Below are positions 33,103 through 41,176 of a DNA stretch of 56,662 nucleotides, in pieces. The stretch is from Paeniroseomonas aquatica (GTDB lineage: Bacteria > Pseudomonadota > Alphaproteobacteria > Acetobacterales > Acetobacteraceae), in contig NZ_JAUFPN010000198.1 in NCBI RefSeq assembly GCF_030409335.1, positions 1-56,662 of the forward strand. The letters are read 5' to 3'. Each line of letters opens with the position of its first letter. Position 1 is the stretch's first letter. The notes under the pieces are model-generated. The model had not been told where the DNA came from. It made no database searches and was given only the letters and a program-made list of their open reading frames with translations. A program made the position numbers and the translations under genes.

Positions 33103-35160
33103 ATGCTCAGACTGGCAGTCGATATCGGCGGCACCTTCACCGACTTGGTGCTGGAGGATGGCGCGCGGAGCTGGTCCACCAAGCTGCTCACCACCCCCGC
33201 GGCGCCGGAGGCGGCGGTGCTGGACGGCACGGCCCGCATCCTCGCACTGGCCGGCCGGGCGCCGGCCGAGCTGGGCCTCGTGGTGCACGGCACCACCCTG
33301 GCGACCAATGCGCTGATCGAGCGCAAGGGCGCCCGCACCGCGCTGGTGACAACCGAGGGCTTCCGCGATTCCATCGAGATCGCCTGGGAGCATCGCTTCG
33401 AGCAATACGACATCCACATGGAGCGGCCGGAGCCGCTGGTGCCGCGGCAGTGGCGCCGCGGCGTGCCGGAACGCGTCGCCGCCGACGGCGCCGTGCTGCT
33501 GCCGCTCGACGAGGCCGCGCTGCGCGCCGTCGCCGCCGACTTCCGCGCCGCCGGCATCGAGGCCGTCGCGGTCTGCTTCCTGCACAGCTTCACCCATGAG
33601 GCGCATGAGCGCCGCGCCGGGGCGATCCTGGCCGAGGAACTCCCCGGCGTCGCGCTCTCGCTGTCCTGCGAGGTGGCGCCCGAGATCCGCGAATACGAGC
33701 GGGCCTCGACCACCATCGCCAATGCCTATGTGCAGCCGCTGATGGCCGGCTACATCGGCCGCCTGGAGAGCGGGCTGCGGGATGCCGGCGTCGCCGCGCC
33801 GCTGCTGCTGATGATGTCCTCGGGCGGCGTCACCACGGTCGAGACCGCCCGGCGCTTCCCCGTCCGGCTGGTCGAGAGCGGCCCGGCCGGCGGCGCCATC
33901 CTGGCCCAGGCGGTGGCGGCCGAGTGCGGCATCCGCCGCGGCGTCGCCTTCGACATGGGCGGCACCACCGCCAAGCTGACGCTGCTGGACGAGCTGGAAT
34001 TGCAGCGCTCCCGCCAGTTCGAGGTGGCGCGGGCCTATCGCTTCGTCCAGGGCAGCGGCATCCCGGTCCGCATCCCGGTGATCGAGCTGGTCGAGATCGG
34101 CGCCGGCGGCGGCTCCATCGCGCGGATGGACGCACTCGGCCGCATCCAGGTCGGGCCGGACAGCGCCGGCAGCGTCCCCGGCCCGGCCTGCTACGGCCAT
34201 GGCGGCACCGAGCCGACGGTGACCGATGCCGATGCCGCCCTCGGCCGGCTGGACCCGGCGCGCTTCGCCGGCGGCTCCATCCCGCTGCATATCGACCGGG
34301 CGGAGGCGGCGCTGGGCGCCATCGCCGCGGCGCTTGCCAGCGATGCCGCGGGGGCCGCGGCGGGGGTCGCCGAGATCGTCGACGAGACCATGGCCAGCGC
34401 CGCCCGGGTGCATGCGGTGGAGAACGGCAAGGACACCGCCGAGCGCACGCTGATCGCCTTCGGCGGCGCGGCGCCGCTGCATGCGGCCCGCCTCGCGCGG
34501 AAGCTCGGCATGCGCCGCGTCGTGGTGCCGGTCGGCGCCGGGGTCGGCTCGGCCCATGGCTTCCTCAGGGCGCCGATCGCCTATGAGGTGGTCCGCACCC
34601 GGCACATGCGCCTCGACGCCTTCGACGCGGCGCTGCTGGAGGGGCTGTTCGCCGCCATGCGGGCGGAGGCGGAGGGCGTGATCCGGCTCGGCGCGCCGGG
34701 GGAGGCGCTGCTCGAGCAGCGCGCCGCCTTCATGCGCTACCGCGGCCAGGGCCACGAGATCGCGGTGCCGCTGGCGGCCGGGGGCTTCGATGCCGCGGCG
34801 CTGCGCAGCGGCTTCGATGCCGCCTATGCCGCCCTGTTCGGCCGCACCATCCCGCGGCTGGAGGTGGAGGCGCTGACCTGGACCCTCTCGCTCTCGACCA
34901 TCCGGCCGCTGCCGGCGGCGGTGGCGGACCCGCCCCCCCTGCCCGCCCCGGTGCCCGCCGCCTGGCGGATGCTGCTGGACCCGGCGACCGGCCTCCGGGA
35001 GGAGGCGGCGCTGCACGAGCGCGCGGCGCTGGCGCCGGGCATGGCGCTGGCGGGGCCGGCGCTGATCGTTGAGGATGCGACCACCACCGTGGTGCCGCGC
35101 GGCGCCACGGTGGTGGTCAATGCCTTGGGGCAACTGGTTCTGGAGATCGCCGCGGCATGA
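33103..35160 (+). CDS. hyuA: Hydantoinase A/oxoprolinase family subunit (ATP-binding)
   Basis: 685 residues from ATG 33103. A TTG at 33097 overlapping the receptor's TGA is an alternative start, but GGATGG at 33088-33093 suits the ATG better. LRLAVDIGGTFTDLVLEDG, VVHGTTLATNALIERKGARTA, VAFDMGGTTAKLTLLDELE and GAGGGSIARMDALG identify HyuA. The Lys in GGTTAKLTL replaces the Ser/Phe of the minus-strand paralogue GGTSFDVSV, so the two copies belong to different subgroups and probably have different substrates. The stop overlaps the hyuB start (ATGA). Confidence 0.92.
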   Translation: MLRLAVDIGGTFTDLVLEDGARSWSTKLLTTPAAPEAAVLDGTARILALAGRAPAELGLVVHGTTLATNALIERKGARTALVTTEGFRDSIEIAWEHRFEQYDIHMERPEPLVPRQWRRGVPERVAADGAVLLPLDEAALRAVAADFRAAGIEAVAVCFLHSFTHEAHERRAGAILAEELPGVALSLSCEVAPEIREYERASTTIANAYVQPLMAGYIGRLESGLRDAGVAAPLLLMMSSGGVTTVETARRFPVRLVESGPAGGAILAQAVAAECGIRRGVAFDMGGTTAKLTLLDELELQRSRQFEVARAYRFVQGSGIPVRIPVIELVEIGAGGGSIARMDALGRIQVGPDSAGSVPGPACYGHGGTEPTVTDADAALGRLDPARFAGGSIPLHIDRAEAALGAIAAALASDAAGAAAGVAEIVDETMASAARVHAVENGKDTAERTLIAFGGAAPLHAARLARKLGMRRVVVPVGAGVGSAHGFLRAPIAYEVVRTRHMRLDAFDAALLEGLFAAMRAEAEGVIRLGAPGEALLEQRAAFMRYRGQGHEIAVPLAAGGFDAAALRSGFDAAYAALFGRTIPRLEVEALTWTLSLSTIRPLPAAVADPPPLPAPVPAAWRMLLDPATGLREEAALHERAALAPGMALAGPALIVEDATTTVVPRGATVVVNALGQLVLEIAAA

Positions 35161-36863
35161 ACGACATCCGGCTGCAGGTGATGTGGAACCGGCTGCTCTC
35201 GGTGGTGGAGGAACAGGCCCGCGCCCTGGTGCGCACCGCCTTCTCGACCAGCGCGCGGGAGGCCGGCGACATCTCCGCCGGGGTCTTCGACCTCGAGGGG
35301 CGGATGCTGGCCCAGGCGGTGACGGGCACCCCGGGGCACGTCAATTCCATGGCCCGCAGCGTGGTGCATTTCCTGCGGGAATTCCCGGCCGAGACGATGA
35401 AGCCGGGCGACCACTTCATCACCAACGACCCGTGGAAGGGCACCGGGCACCTCTATGACATCGTCATCACCTCCCCGGCCTTCCACGAGGGGCGGCTGGT
35501 GGCGCTGTTCTCCTGCACCACGCATGTGGTCGACATCGGCGGGCTCGGGCAATCGCCGGACGGGCGGCAGGTCTACCACGAGGGGCTGTTCATCCCGCTG
35601 CTGCCGCTGGTGCGCCAGGGCGTCTTCGACGAGAGCCTGATGCGGGTGGTCCGCGCCAATGTGCGCGAGGCGGTGCAGGTGGAAGGCGACATCCATGCGC
35701 TGGTCGCCTGCAACCTGATCGGCGAGCGGCGGCTCTCGGCCATGATGGCGGAGAATGGGATCGCCACGCTGGACGAACTCGGCGCGCATATCATCGGCCG
35801 GTCGCGGGCGGGGATGGAGACGGCGATCGCGGCGCTGCCGCAGGGGAGCTGGGACGGGCACATGCGGATCGACGGCTATGATGCGCCGATCGACCTGCGG
35901 GCGCGGGTCACCATCGCCGGCGACCATGTGGCGGTGGATTTCGCCGGGACCTCGGCGGCCTCGGCCTACGGGATCAATTGCCCGCTGTGCTACACCGAGG
36001 CCTATACCGCCTTCGGGGTGAAATGCATTATCGGTCCCGCCATCCCGAACAATGCGGGCACGCTGGATGCCATAAGGGTGACGGCGCCGGAGAACAGCAT
36101 CGTGCATGCGCTGCATCCGGCGGCGGTGAATGCGCGCTCCACCATCGGGCACATGCTGCCGGACGTGGTCTATGGCGCGCTGCACCAATGCATCCCCGGG
36201 CGGGTGCCGGCGGAGGGGACGAGCAACCTCTGGAACCTCAAGCTCGGGGCCGGGCATGGGATGACGGGGACCGGGGCGCGGGATGCCGGGGACAACCGGG
36301 CGGCCGCCCCGTCCGATCGTCCGAGGGCGGAGCCCGAGGGCGTGAATCGGCCGGGCAAACCCATCTCGGCGCCCTTCATGGTGACGACCTTCCATTCCGG
36401 CGGGGCCGGGGCCAGGCCGCAGCAGGATGGGCTCTCGGCGACGCCCTTCCCCTCGGGCGTGCGGAACGTGCCGGTAGAGATCACCGAGACGATCGCGCCT
36501 GTCGTGGTCTGGAAGAAGGAATACCGGCCGGACAGCGGCGGCGTTGGGCGGCAGCGCGGCGGGCTCGGCCAGGTGATGGAGGTGGAGCACCGGCATGGGG
36601 CGGCCTTCGGGATCTTCGCCACCTTCGAGCGGGTGCATTTCGCGGCGCGCGGGCGGGATGGCGGCGGGGATGGGGCGAAGGGCAGGCTGTCGCTGGCGGA
36701 TGGGACGGTGCTGAAGGGCAAGGGGTTTCAGGTGATCCCGGAGGGCGGGCGGCTGGTGGTGGAGATGCCGGGAGGTGGGGGGTTTGGGCCGGTGGGTGAG
36801 AGGAAGGCGGAGAGGGTGGAAAGAGATGTGGAGGCGGGGTTAGTAAAACGCTATGAAAAATAA
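35157..36863 (+). CDS. hyuB: Hydantoinase B/oxoprolinase family subunit with an internal insertion
   Basis: 568 residues. Family landmarks: IRLQVMWNRLLSVVEEQARA, GHVNSMARSVVHFL, TNDPWKGTGHLYDIVI, CTTHVVDIGGLGQSPDGR, FVTTFHSGGAGARP-like sequence at about 407-419 and VEMPGGGGFGPVGER. An unusual hydrophilic stretch of about 30 residues (DAGDNRAAAPSDRPRAEPEG region, nt about 36285-36372) separates LGAGHGMTG from PFMVTTFHSG, where relatives join almost directly. The last about 25 codons turn A-rich (GLVKRYEK) as the gene enters the AT-rich island. It is coupled to hyuA. Confidence 0.88.
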   Translation: MNDIRLQVMWNRLLSVVEEQARALVRTAFSTSAREAGDISAGVFDLEGRMLAQAVTGTPGHVNSMARSVVHFLREFPAETMKPGDHFITNDPWKGTGHLYDIVITSPAFHEGRLVALFSCTTHVVDIGGLGQSPDGRQVYHEGLFIPLLPLVRQGVFDESLMRVVRANVREAVQVEGDIHALVACNLIGERRLSAMMAENGIATLDELGAHIIGRSRAGMETAIAALPQGSWDGHMRIDGYDAPIDLRARVTIAGDHVAVDFAGTSAASAYGINCPLCYTEAYTAFGVKCIIGPAIPNNAGTLDAIRVTAPENSIVHALHPAAVNARSTIGHMLPDVVYGALHQCIPGRVPAEGTSNLWNLKLGAGHGMTGTGARDAGDNRAAAPSDRPRAEPEGVNRPGKPISAPFMVTTFHSGGAGARPQQDGLSATPFPSGVRNVPVEITETIAPVVVWKKEYRPDSGGVGRQRGGLGQVMEVEHRHGAAFGIFATFERVHFAARGRDGGGDGAKGRLSLADGTVLKGKGFQVIPEGGRLVVEMPGGGGFGPVGERKAERVERDVEAGLVKRYEK

Positions 36864-36898
36864 ACGCCCCACGAAATTCACTACTGACTAGAGAACAT

Positions 36899-37000
36899 TT
36901 AGAGCGAACTTCGATCCGATGAACTCAACATACCGAAGAAGTTCGCTCGCCAGAACAACACGCTGGAGGGGCCCCGTGAGTCAGTGCGAACGGAAACCGC
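36899..37000 (-). repeat. Dispersed repeat of about 102 bp, copy 2
   Basis: The reverse complement aligns with 6866-6968 with one gap. On the minus strand it starts GCGGTTTCCGTTCGCACTG and ends TTCGCTCTAA. Its foldback pairs GCGAACTTC with GAAGTTCGC, where copy 1 pairs GCAAA with TTTGC, so both arms have changed together. It sits 35 bp after the hyuB stop and 24 bp from the end of the DUF262 pseudogene. Confidence 0.8.
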
Positions 37001-37024
37001 TTGAATATTTTTGGCAAATTAAGA

Positions 37025-38605
37025 TTAAGCACATAGAAGCGTAGCTTTTTTTAAAAGTAAATCCACGCGTTCTTCAATAAAAACATCGTACTTATCGTTA
37101 AATAAACTAACTGGGCACAAGGCAGATTCAAGTATTTCTTTCTTATTTAATGCCATTTTTGCTTGATAGGCGGAAGGTGCATCACCACCGAGAATGCGAT
37201 TATCACTTCGAGACAAAAATGCAAAATTGGCCAACACGCTCTCATCAATGGAAATTTGCGCGGATTTTCTTAGAAAGGATCTAGGCATTAAATGATGAAA
37301 CTCTGCCCTATTACTGCTTTTTAAGGTCTCCGCCAAATTCACAGGGGCGCCAGAAACAAAACTTTTCGGGCTATTTTGCGCCAGCATTAAAACAAACGTT
37401 TTTGTGTTGACGTTCCCCATGCCAAATGTGTTTGACGTAAAAAATTTCTTGTCGAGATCCGCGCTAAAGCCGCCTAATGTGGAAGGTTTTTTTGAGCGCA
37501 AAAGCAACATTTCTTTGATATCTGCATTGAGATTTCTTAAGACGCCGGAACTGTAGCGTTTAGAGAAACAGGACCTCCAGAACCACCGATTGATTTGTTT
37601 TCTCTGATCGTCACTAACATCCACCTCTTTATTTCCAGGCACCGCAAAAAAAACAGACAATGGCACTATTGTGGTAGGAAATGGCAGATTATCGATTGAG
37701 TATGCATTCATATGAATTCTTAAATAATCTACTGCGTAGCGAACGCCGTTCAAAATTTCTTCAAATTTACTGCGTATTTCTGCGCCGTTAAGCTTCATTA
37801 AAGCATCAGGAGATGCATCATATTTTAATACGGCTGCGCAGCATCTTAGAAGCAAATTAGTATCAGTGCCAACATCCGAAAAACCAAAAGGCGCAAGCTG
37901 CTCAGAAAGATCTTCGAACTGTTGCTGAAGTTGAAAATCCTCGCTCCAAGTCCATGCCGAGAGCAACTGCAGAGTATCTAGCGGTACTCCTTGTCTATTA
38001 ACTCGTTCAAAAATTATAGCTACCGTTGCCTTGTCGTTAGTACTTGAAATTTGGACAGGAATTTTTGTTTCTTTGAAAACGGATTGCAGATAATCAACCT
38101 TAAGCGCCATGTCATCGCTAAGGCCGCGAGTAGCTTTTCGGTATTTTACCGTATCGAAAAGGCAGTTTAAGGGGAAATGTTTGGACTTATCAACAGCATC
38201 GTCCTTTAGTGCAAGAAACTGTGTTTCTTGCGCGCTCGGATCAGCCGTTAAATCAAAATAAATGTCTCGCCACTCTACTGTGCCTTTTTCTACACTTTTT
38301 GGCGCTAGCTCATTTTGAAAAACACTGAATAATGACGTGACACGCTGCTGTCCATCCAAGACATAGTCAACAGGATAATCTTCTTTTGGATCAGGCAACT
38401 CGAACCGCCCGAAATCTCGCTCAATCTTAAGCTTTTCACGTGTTCACCAAAACAAAATTGAGCCGAATGGATATTGTTTAAAAATGCTATCCATTAAATA
38501 GGCTACACGTTCAGGCTCCCAGACAAAGCCGCGTTGAAAAGCCGGTATGCGAATTTGCCCACGAATAACTTGATCAAGAATTTCTCTGATAGACACTGAT
38601 TCCAT
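37025..38605 (-). pseudogene. DUF262/HNH (GmrSD-like) restriction-type gene interrupted by an in-frame TGA
   Basis: The intact frame would encode 525 residues from ATG 38605, which has a good ribosome site (GAGGAAAC just upstream). Codons 1-53 give the DUF262 start, including IRIPAFQRGFVWEPERV and FKQYPFGSILFW. Codon 54 is TGA (38444-38446). The same frame then resumes with TREKLKIERDFG and the DUF262 motif VDYVLDGQQRVTSLF. The C-terminal part has EFHHLMPRSFLRKS and LSRSDNRILGGDAPSAY, as in the DUF1524 HNH nuclease of GmrSD type IV systems that cut modified phage DNA. An arginine codon CGA mutated to TGA is likely. Reinitiation near 38398 would lack the first domain segment. Confidence 0.85.
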
Positions 38606-38666
38606 TTTAGTTTCCTCAATCTAAATCTTTACTCTGATCATTTTTGACGTTTAAGATTTTTATGAT

Positions 38667-38695
38667 TTTGTACTTTTGTCAACCTGTTTTGTCAA
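38667..38695 (-). promoter_or_regulatory. Sigma70-like promoter of the DUF262 gene
   Basis: Read on the minus strand: TTGACA (38690-38695), a 17-bp spacer, then TACAAA (38667-38672), about 60 bp before the ATG at 38605. A second TTGACA lies inside the spacer, forming a TTGACAAAA direct repeat 13 bp apart. The -35 box lies within the last codons of the neighbouring amidohydrolase gene. Confidence 0.55.
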
Positions 38696-39863
38696 AACTA
38701 AGTATGGCTCCCCCAAACACCACCACCCCCCGCCCCGGATGCTGCGCAATCGCCTCCTGCCCATTCTCCGCCTGCACCGAGAAGAAATTCGCCGGCATCC
38801 CCGCCCCGATCCCCGTCTCCCCCGCGCCCACCGCCCTGGCCCCCTCCACCGTCACCATCGCCAGCATCGCCAGCAGCATCTCATCCGTCCGCCAATCCGC
38901 CCGCCAGCCGATGATCGCCGCCCGTTCCAGCATGTCCCCGCTGCCATAGGGCCCCCAGGTATCCCGCAGGTTGTCGTGGCCGCAGAGGATGCGGACGCCG
39001 GCCGCCCGCAGCAGGCCGAGCGGCGGCAGGCTCGCCCCGCCGGCGCCATGGGTCGCCAGCGCCACGCCGCTCTCGGCCATCAGCGCCGCCGCCGCCTGCT
39101 GCTTGCTCTCGGCAATGCCGCCGAGGCAGAAGCCATGGCTGATGGTGGCCCGCCCCTGCAGCCCATGCGCCACCGTCCGGGCGCAGAACTCCTGCAGCGA
39201 GAACAGCCCCAACTCCCCCGCCTCGTGCAGATGGATGTCGATGCCCTTGCCGTGCTTCTCCGCCAGGCCGAAGACCGCATCGAGGTGCCCCTTGGCGTCG
39301 CGGTCCACCTCGCAGGGGTCGAGCCCGCCGACCAGGTCCGCCCCCGCCCGCAGCGCCGCGTCCAGTAGCTCGAGCGTGCCCGGGGCGCGGATTATGCCGG
39401 CCTGGGGGAAGGCCACCGTCTCGACATGGACCATGTGCCGGTGCGCCTGCCGCGCCGCCAGCGTGCCCTCCAGCGCGGTGAGGCCGAAGGCGGGGGTCAC
39501 GTCGCAATGGCTGCGGATATAGGCGGTGCCGAAGGGCACCACGCGGCGGATCATCGCGGTCGCCCGCGCCTCGGTATCGAGCGGCAGGCCGGGCAGCACC
39601 CGGGCATCGGTCTCGATCCGCGAAAGCCGGGTCGGCCCCGCCTGGTGCGGCATCCAGGGCAGGCCGAGGGTGGTCTTGTCGAGGTGCATGTGCCCATCGA
39701 CCAGCCCGGGCAGCACCAGCTCGCCGCCCAGGTCGTGGGTGGCGGCGGCGGGCGGCAGCGGCGCCCCCGGCGGCAGGAGGGCGGCGATGCGGCCGGCCGC
39801 GCAGGCGATGGCCATTCCGGTGCGCCCGTCCTGGAGACGGGCATTGGTCAGCAGCAGGTCCAT
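38679..39863 (-). CDS. Cytosine deaminase-like amidohydrolase
   Basis: 394 residues. Family motifs: LVLPGLVDGHMHLDKTTLGLP (metal His pair), RSHCDVTPAFG, GIDIHLHEAGELGLFSL, ATISHGFCLGG and RILCGHDNLRDTWGPYGSGDM with the final Asp region of CodA-type enzymes. Known relatives deaminate cytosine, isoguanine or other N-heterocycles. The C-terminal end AILSFDKTG is encoded by AT-rich island sequence and overlaps the DUF262 promoter, so the last residues were probably replaced when the island arrived. The ribosome site at the ATG is weak. Confidence 0.88.
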   Translation of the reverse strand: MDLLLTNARLQDGRTGMAIACAAGRIAALLPPGAPLPPAAATHDLGGELVLPGLVDGHMHLDKTTLGLPWMPHQAGPTRLSRIETDARVLPGLPLDTEARATAMIRRVVPFGTAYIRSHCDVTPAFGLTALEGTLAARQAHRHMVHVETVAFPQAGIIRAPGTLELLDAALRAGADLVGGLDPCEVDRDAKGHLDAVFGLAEKHGKGIDIHLHEAGELGLFSLQEFCARTVAHGLQGRATISHGFCLGGIAESKQQAAAALMAESGVALATHGAGGASLPPLGLLRAAGVRILCGHDNLRDTWGPYGSGDMLERAAIIGWRADWRTDEMLLAMLAMVTVEGARAVGAGETGIGAGMPANFFSVQAENGQEAIAQHPGRGVVVFGGAILSFDKTG

Positions 39864-39912
39864 GCCGCCATCGGAGCCGAAGCGCGCCCCGGCGGCAAGC
39901 CGGGGCCGGGGT

Positions 39913-41094
39913 TCAGCCGACCCGTTCGAGGACGGAGACGTAATTCGCCACCGCCGCCCCGCCCATGTTGAAGACCCCGCCGAGGTCCGCCTTCGGCAGC
40001 TGCAGCGCGCCGGCGGTGCCGGTGAGCTGCATCGCCGTCAGCACATGCATGGAAACCCCGGTGGCGCCGATCGGGTGGCCCTTGGCCTTCAGCCCGCCGG
40101 AGCGATTGACCGGCAGGCGGCCATCGGCCGCGGTCCAGCCCTCCAGCACGGCCCGCGCCCCCTGGCCTTCGGCGGTCAGCCCCATCGCCTCGTATTCGAT
40201 CAGCTCGGCGATGGTGAAGCAGTCATGCGTCTCGACGAAGGAGAGGTCGGTCACGGCGCCGAGCCCGGCCTCGGACATGGCGCGGCCCCAGGCCTCGCGC
40301 GGGCCCTCGAAGCGGGTGATGTCGCGGCTGGCGATGGGCAGGAAGTCGTTCACCTGGACGGCGGCGCGGAAGCGGACCGCCTTGGCCATGGATTTGGCGG
40401 TCTCGGCGTCGGTGATGATCAGCGCGGCGGCGCCGTCCGAGACCAGCGAGCAGTCGGTGCGCTTCAGCGGCGGGGCGACAAAGGGGTTCTTGTCAGACTC
40501 GGCGCGGCAGAAGGCGAAGCCGAGGTCCTTCCGCATCTGCGCCCAGGGGTTGTCGACGCCGTTCTTGTGATTCTTGGCGGCGATGGCGGCCAGCGCATCG
40601 GACTGGTCGCCGTGGCGCTGGAAATAGGCCTCGGCGATGCGGCCGAAGACGCCGGCGAAGCCGCCGCGGATGTCCTGCTCGGTGCGGCGGTAGCTGGCGT
40701 TCAGCAGGATCTCGCCGACCTGGGGCCCCGGGGTCGCGGTCATCTTCTCGGCGCCCAGGATGAGCGCGAAGCGGCCGCGCTTGGCGGCGAGGAAATCCAG
40801 CGCGCCGTGGATGGCGGCGGAGCCGGTGGCGCAGGCGTTCTCGTAGCGGGTGATGGGCTTGAAGCGCAGCTCGGGGATGGATTGCAGAACCAGGGAGGCG
40901 GGGAAGCCCTGGTTGGTGAAGCCCTCGCCGAATACCCCGAGGAAGCCGGCGTCGATATCGGCCGGGCTGATCCCGGCATCCTCGATGGCGGCACGGCCGA
41001 CCCGGGCCAGCAGGCTCTCGATGTCGGGGTCCTCGAGCTTGCCGAAGGGGGTATGGGCCCAGCCCACGATGCAGGCGTCGCGCATTTCGACCAT
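39913..41094 (-). CDS. Thiolase, SCP-x/acetyl-CoA acetyltransferase type
   Basis: 393 residues. The acyl-accepting Cys88 lies in RYENACATGSAAIHGAL. VETHDCFTIAELIEYEAMGL and SGGLKAKGHPIGATG supply the catalytic His residues; the HDCF in place of NEAF is the mark of the SCP-x/lipid-transfer thiolase branch. AAAGGAGG sits five bases before the ATG at 41094. Known members cleave or condense branched and steroid-type acyl-CoAs. It is divergent from the acyl-CoA carboxylase gene, consistent with a shared CoA-thioester pathway, but the substrate is unknown. Confidence 0.9.
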   Translation of the reverse strand: MVEMRDACIVGWAHTPFGKLEDPDIESLLARVGRAAIEDAGISPADIDAGFLGVFGEGFTNQGFPASLVLQSIPELRFKPITRYENACATGSAAIHGALDFLAAKRGRFALILGAEKMTATPGPQVGEILLNASYRRTEQDIRGGFAGVFGRIAEAYFQRHGDQSDALAAIAAKNHKNGVDNPWAQMRKDLGFAFCRAESDKNPFVAPPLKRTDCSLVSDGAAALIITDAETAKSMAKAVRFRAAVQVNDFLPIASRDITRFEGPREAWGRAMSEAGLGAVTDLSFVETHDCFTIAELIEYEAMGLTAEGQGARAVLEGWTAADGRLPVNRSGGLKAKGHPIGATGVSMHVLTAMQLTGTAGALQLPKADLGGVFNMGGAAVANYVSVLERVG

Positions 41095-41176
41095 GGGGTC
41101 CTCCTTTGATCTTGGGGGGAGGATAGGCGCCCCCGCCCGGCCCGGCTAGCGTCGCCCCAAAGACGGAGGGAATGCG

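Larger units (their letters stand above)
36864..38700. other. AT-rich genomic island
   Basis: About 1.8 kb with strikingly lower GC and different codon use than the flanking DNA. It is bounded by the 3' ends of hyuB and of the cytosine-deaminase-like gene. It contains one 102-bp dispersed repeat copy, the DUF262/HNH pseudogene and that gene's promoter. No integrase, transposase or attachment repeat is visible. Recent horizontal acquisition is the simplest explanation. Confidence 0.75.

Noticed and set aside
37025-38398. The 457-codon frame starting at 38398 as an intact gene
   Set aside because: It lacks the first DUF262 segment with the QRGFVW motif, which is present in the same frame upstream of the TGA, and it has no good ribosome site.
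38444-38446. The TGA in the DUF262 gene as a selenocysteine or reassigned codon
   Set aside because: DUF262 proteins have no selenocysteine at this place, no selenocysteine insertion hairpin is evident just downstream, and other genes here use TGA as a normal stop.
36864-38700. The AT-rich island as an insertion sequence or prophage remnant
   Set aside because: No transposase, integrase, terminal inverted repeats or target duplication can be seen; only the DUF262 gene and one dispersed repeat copy are present.
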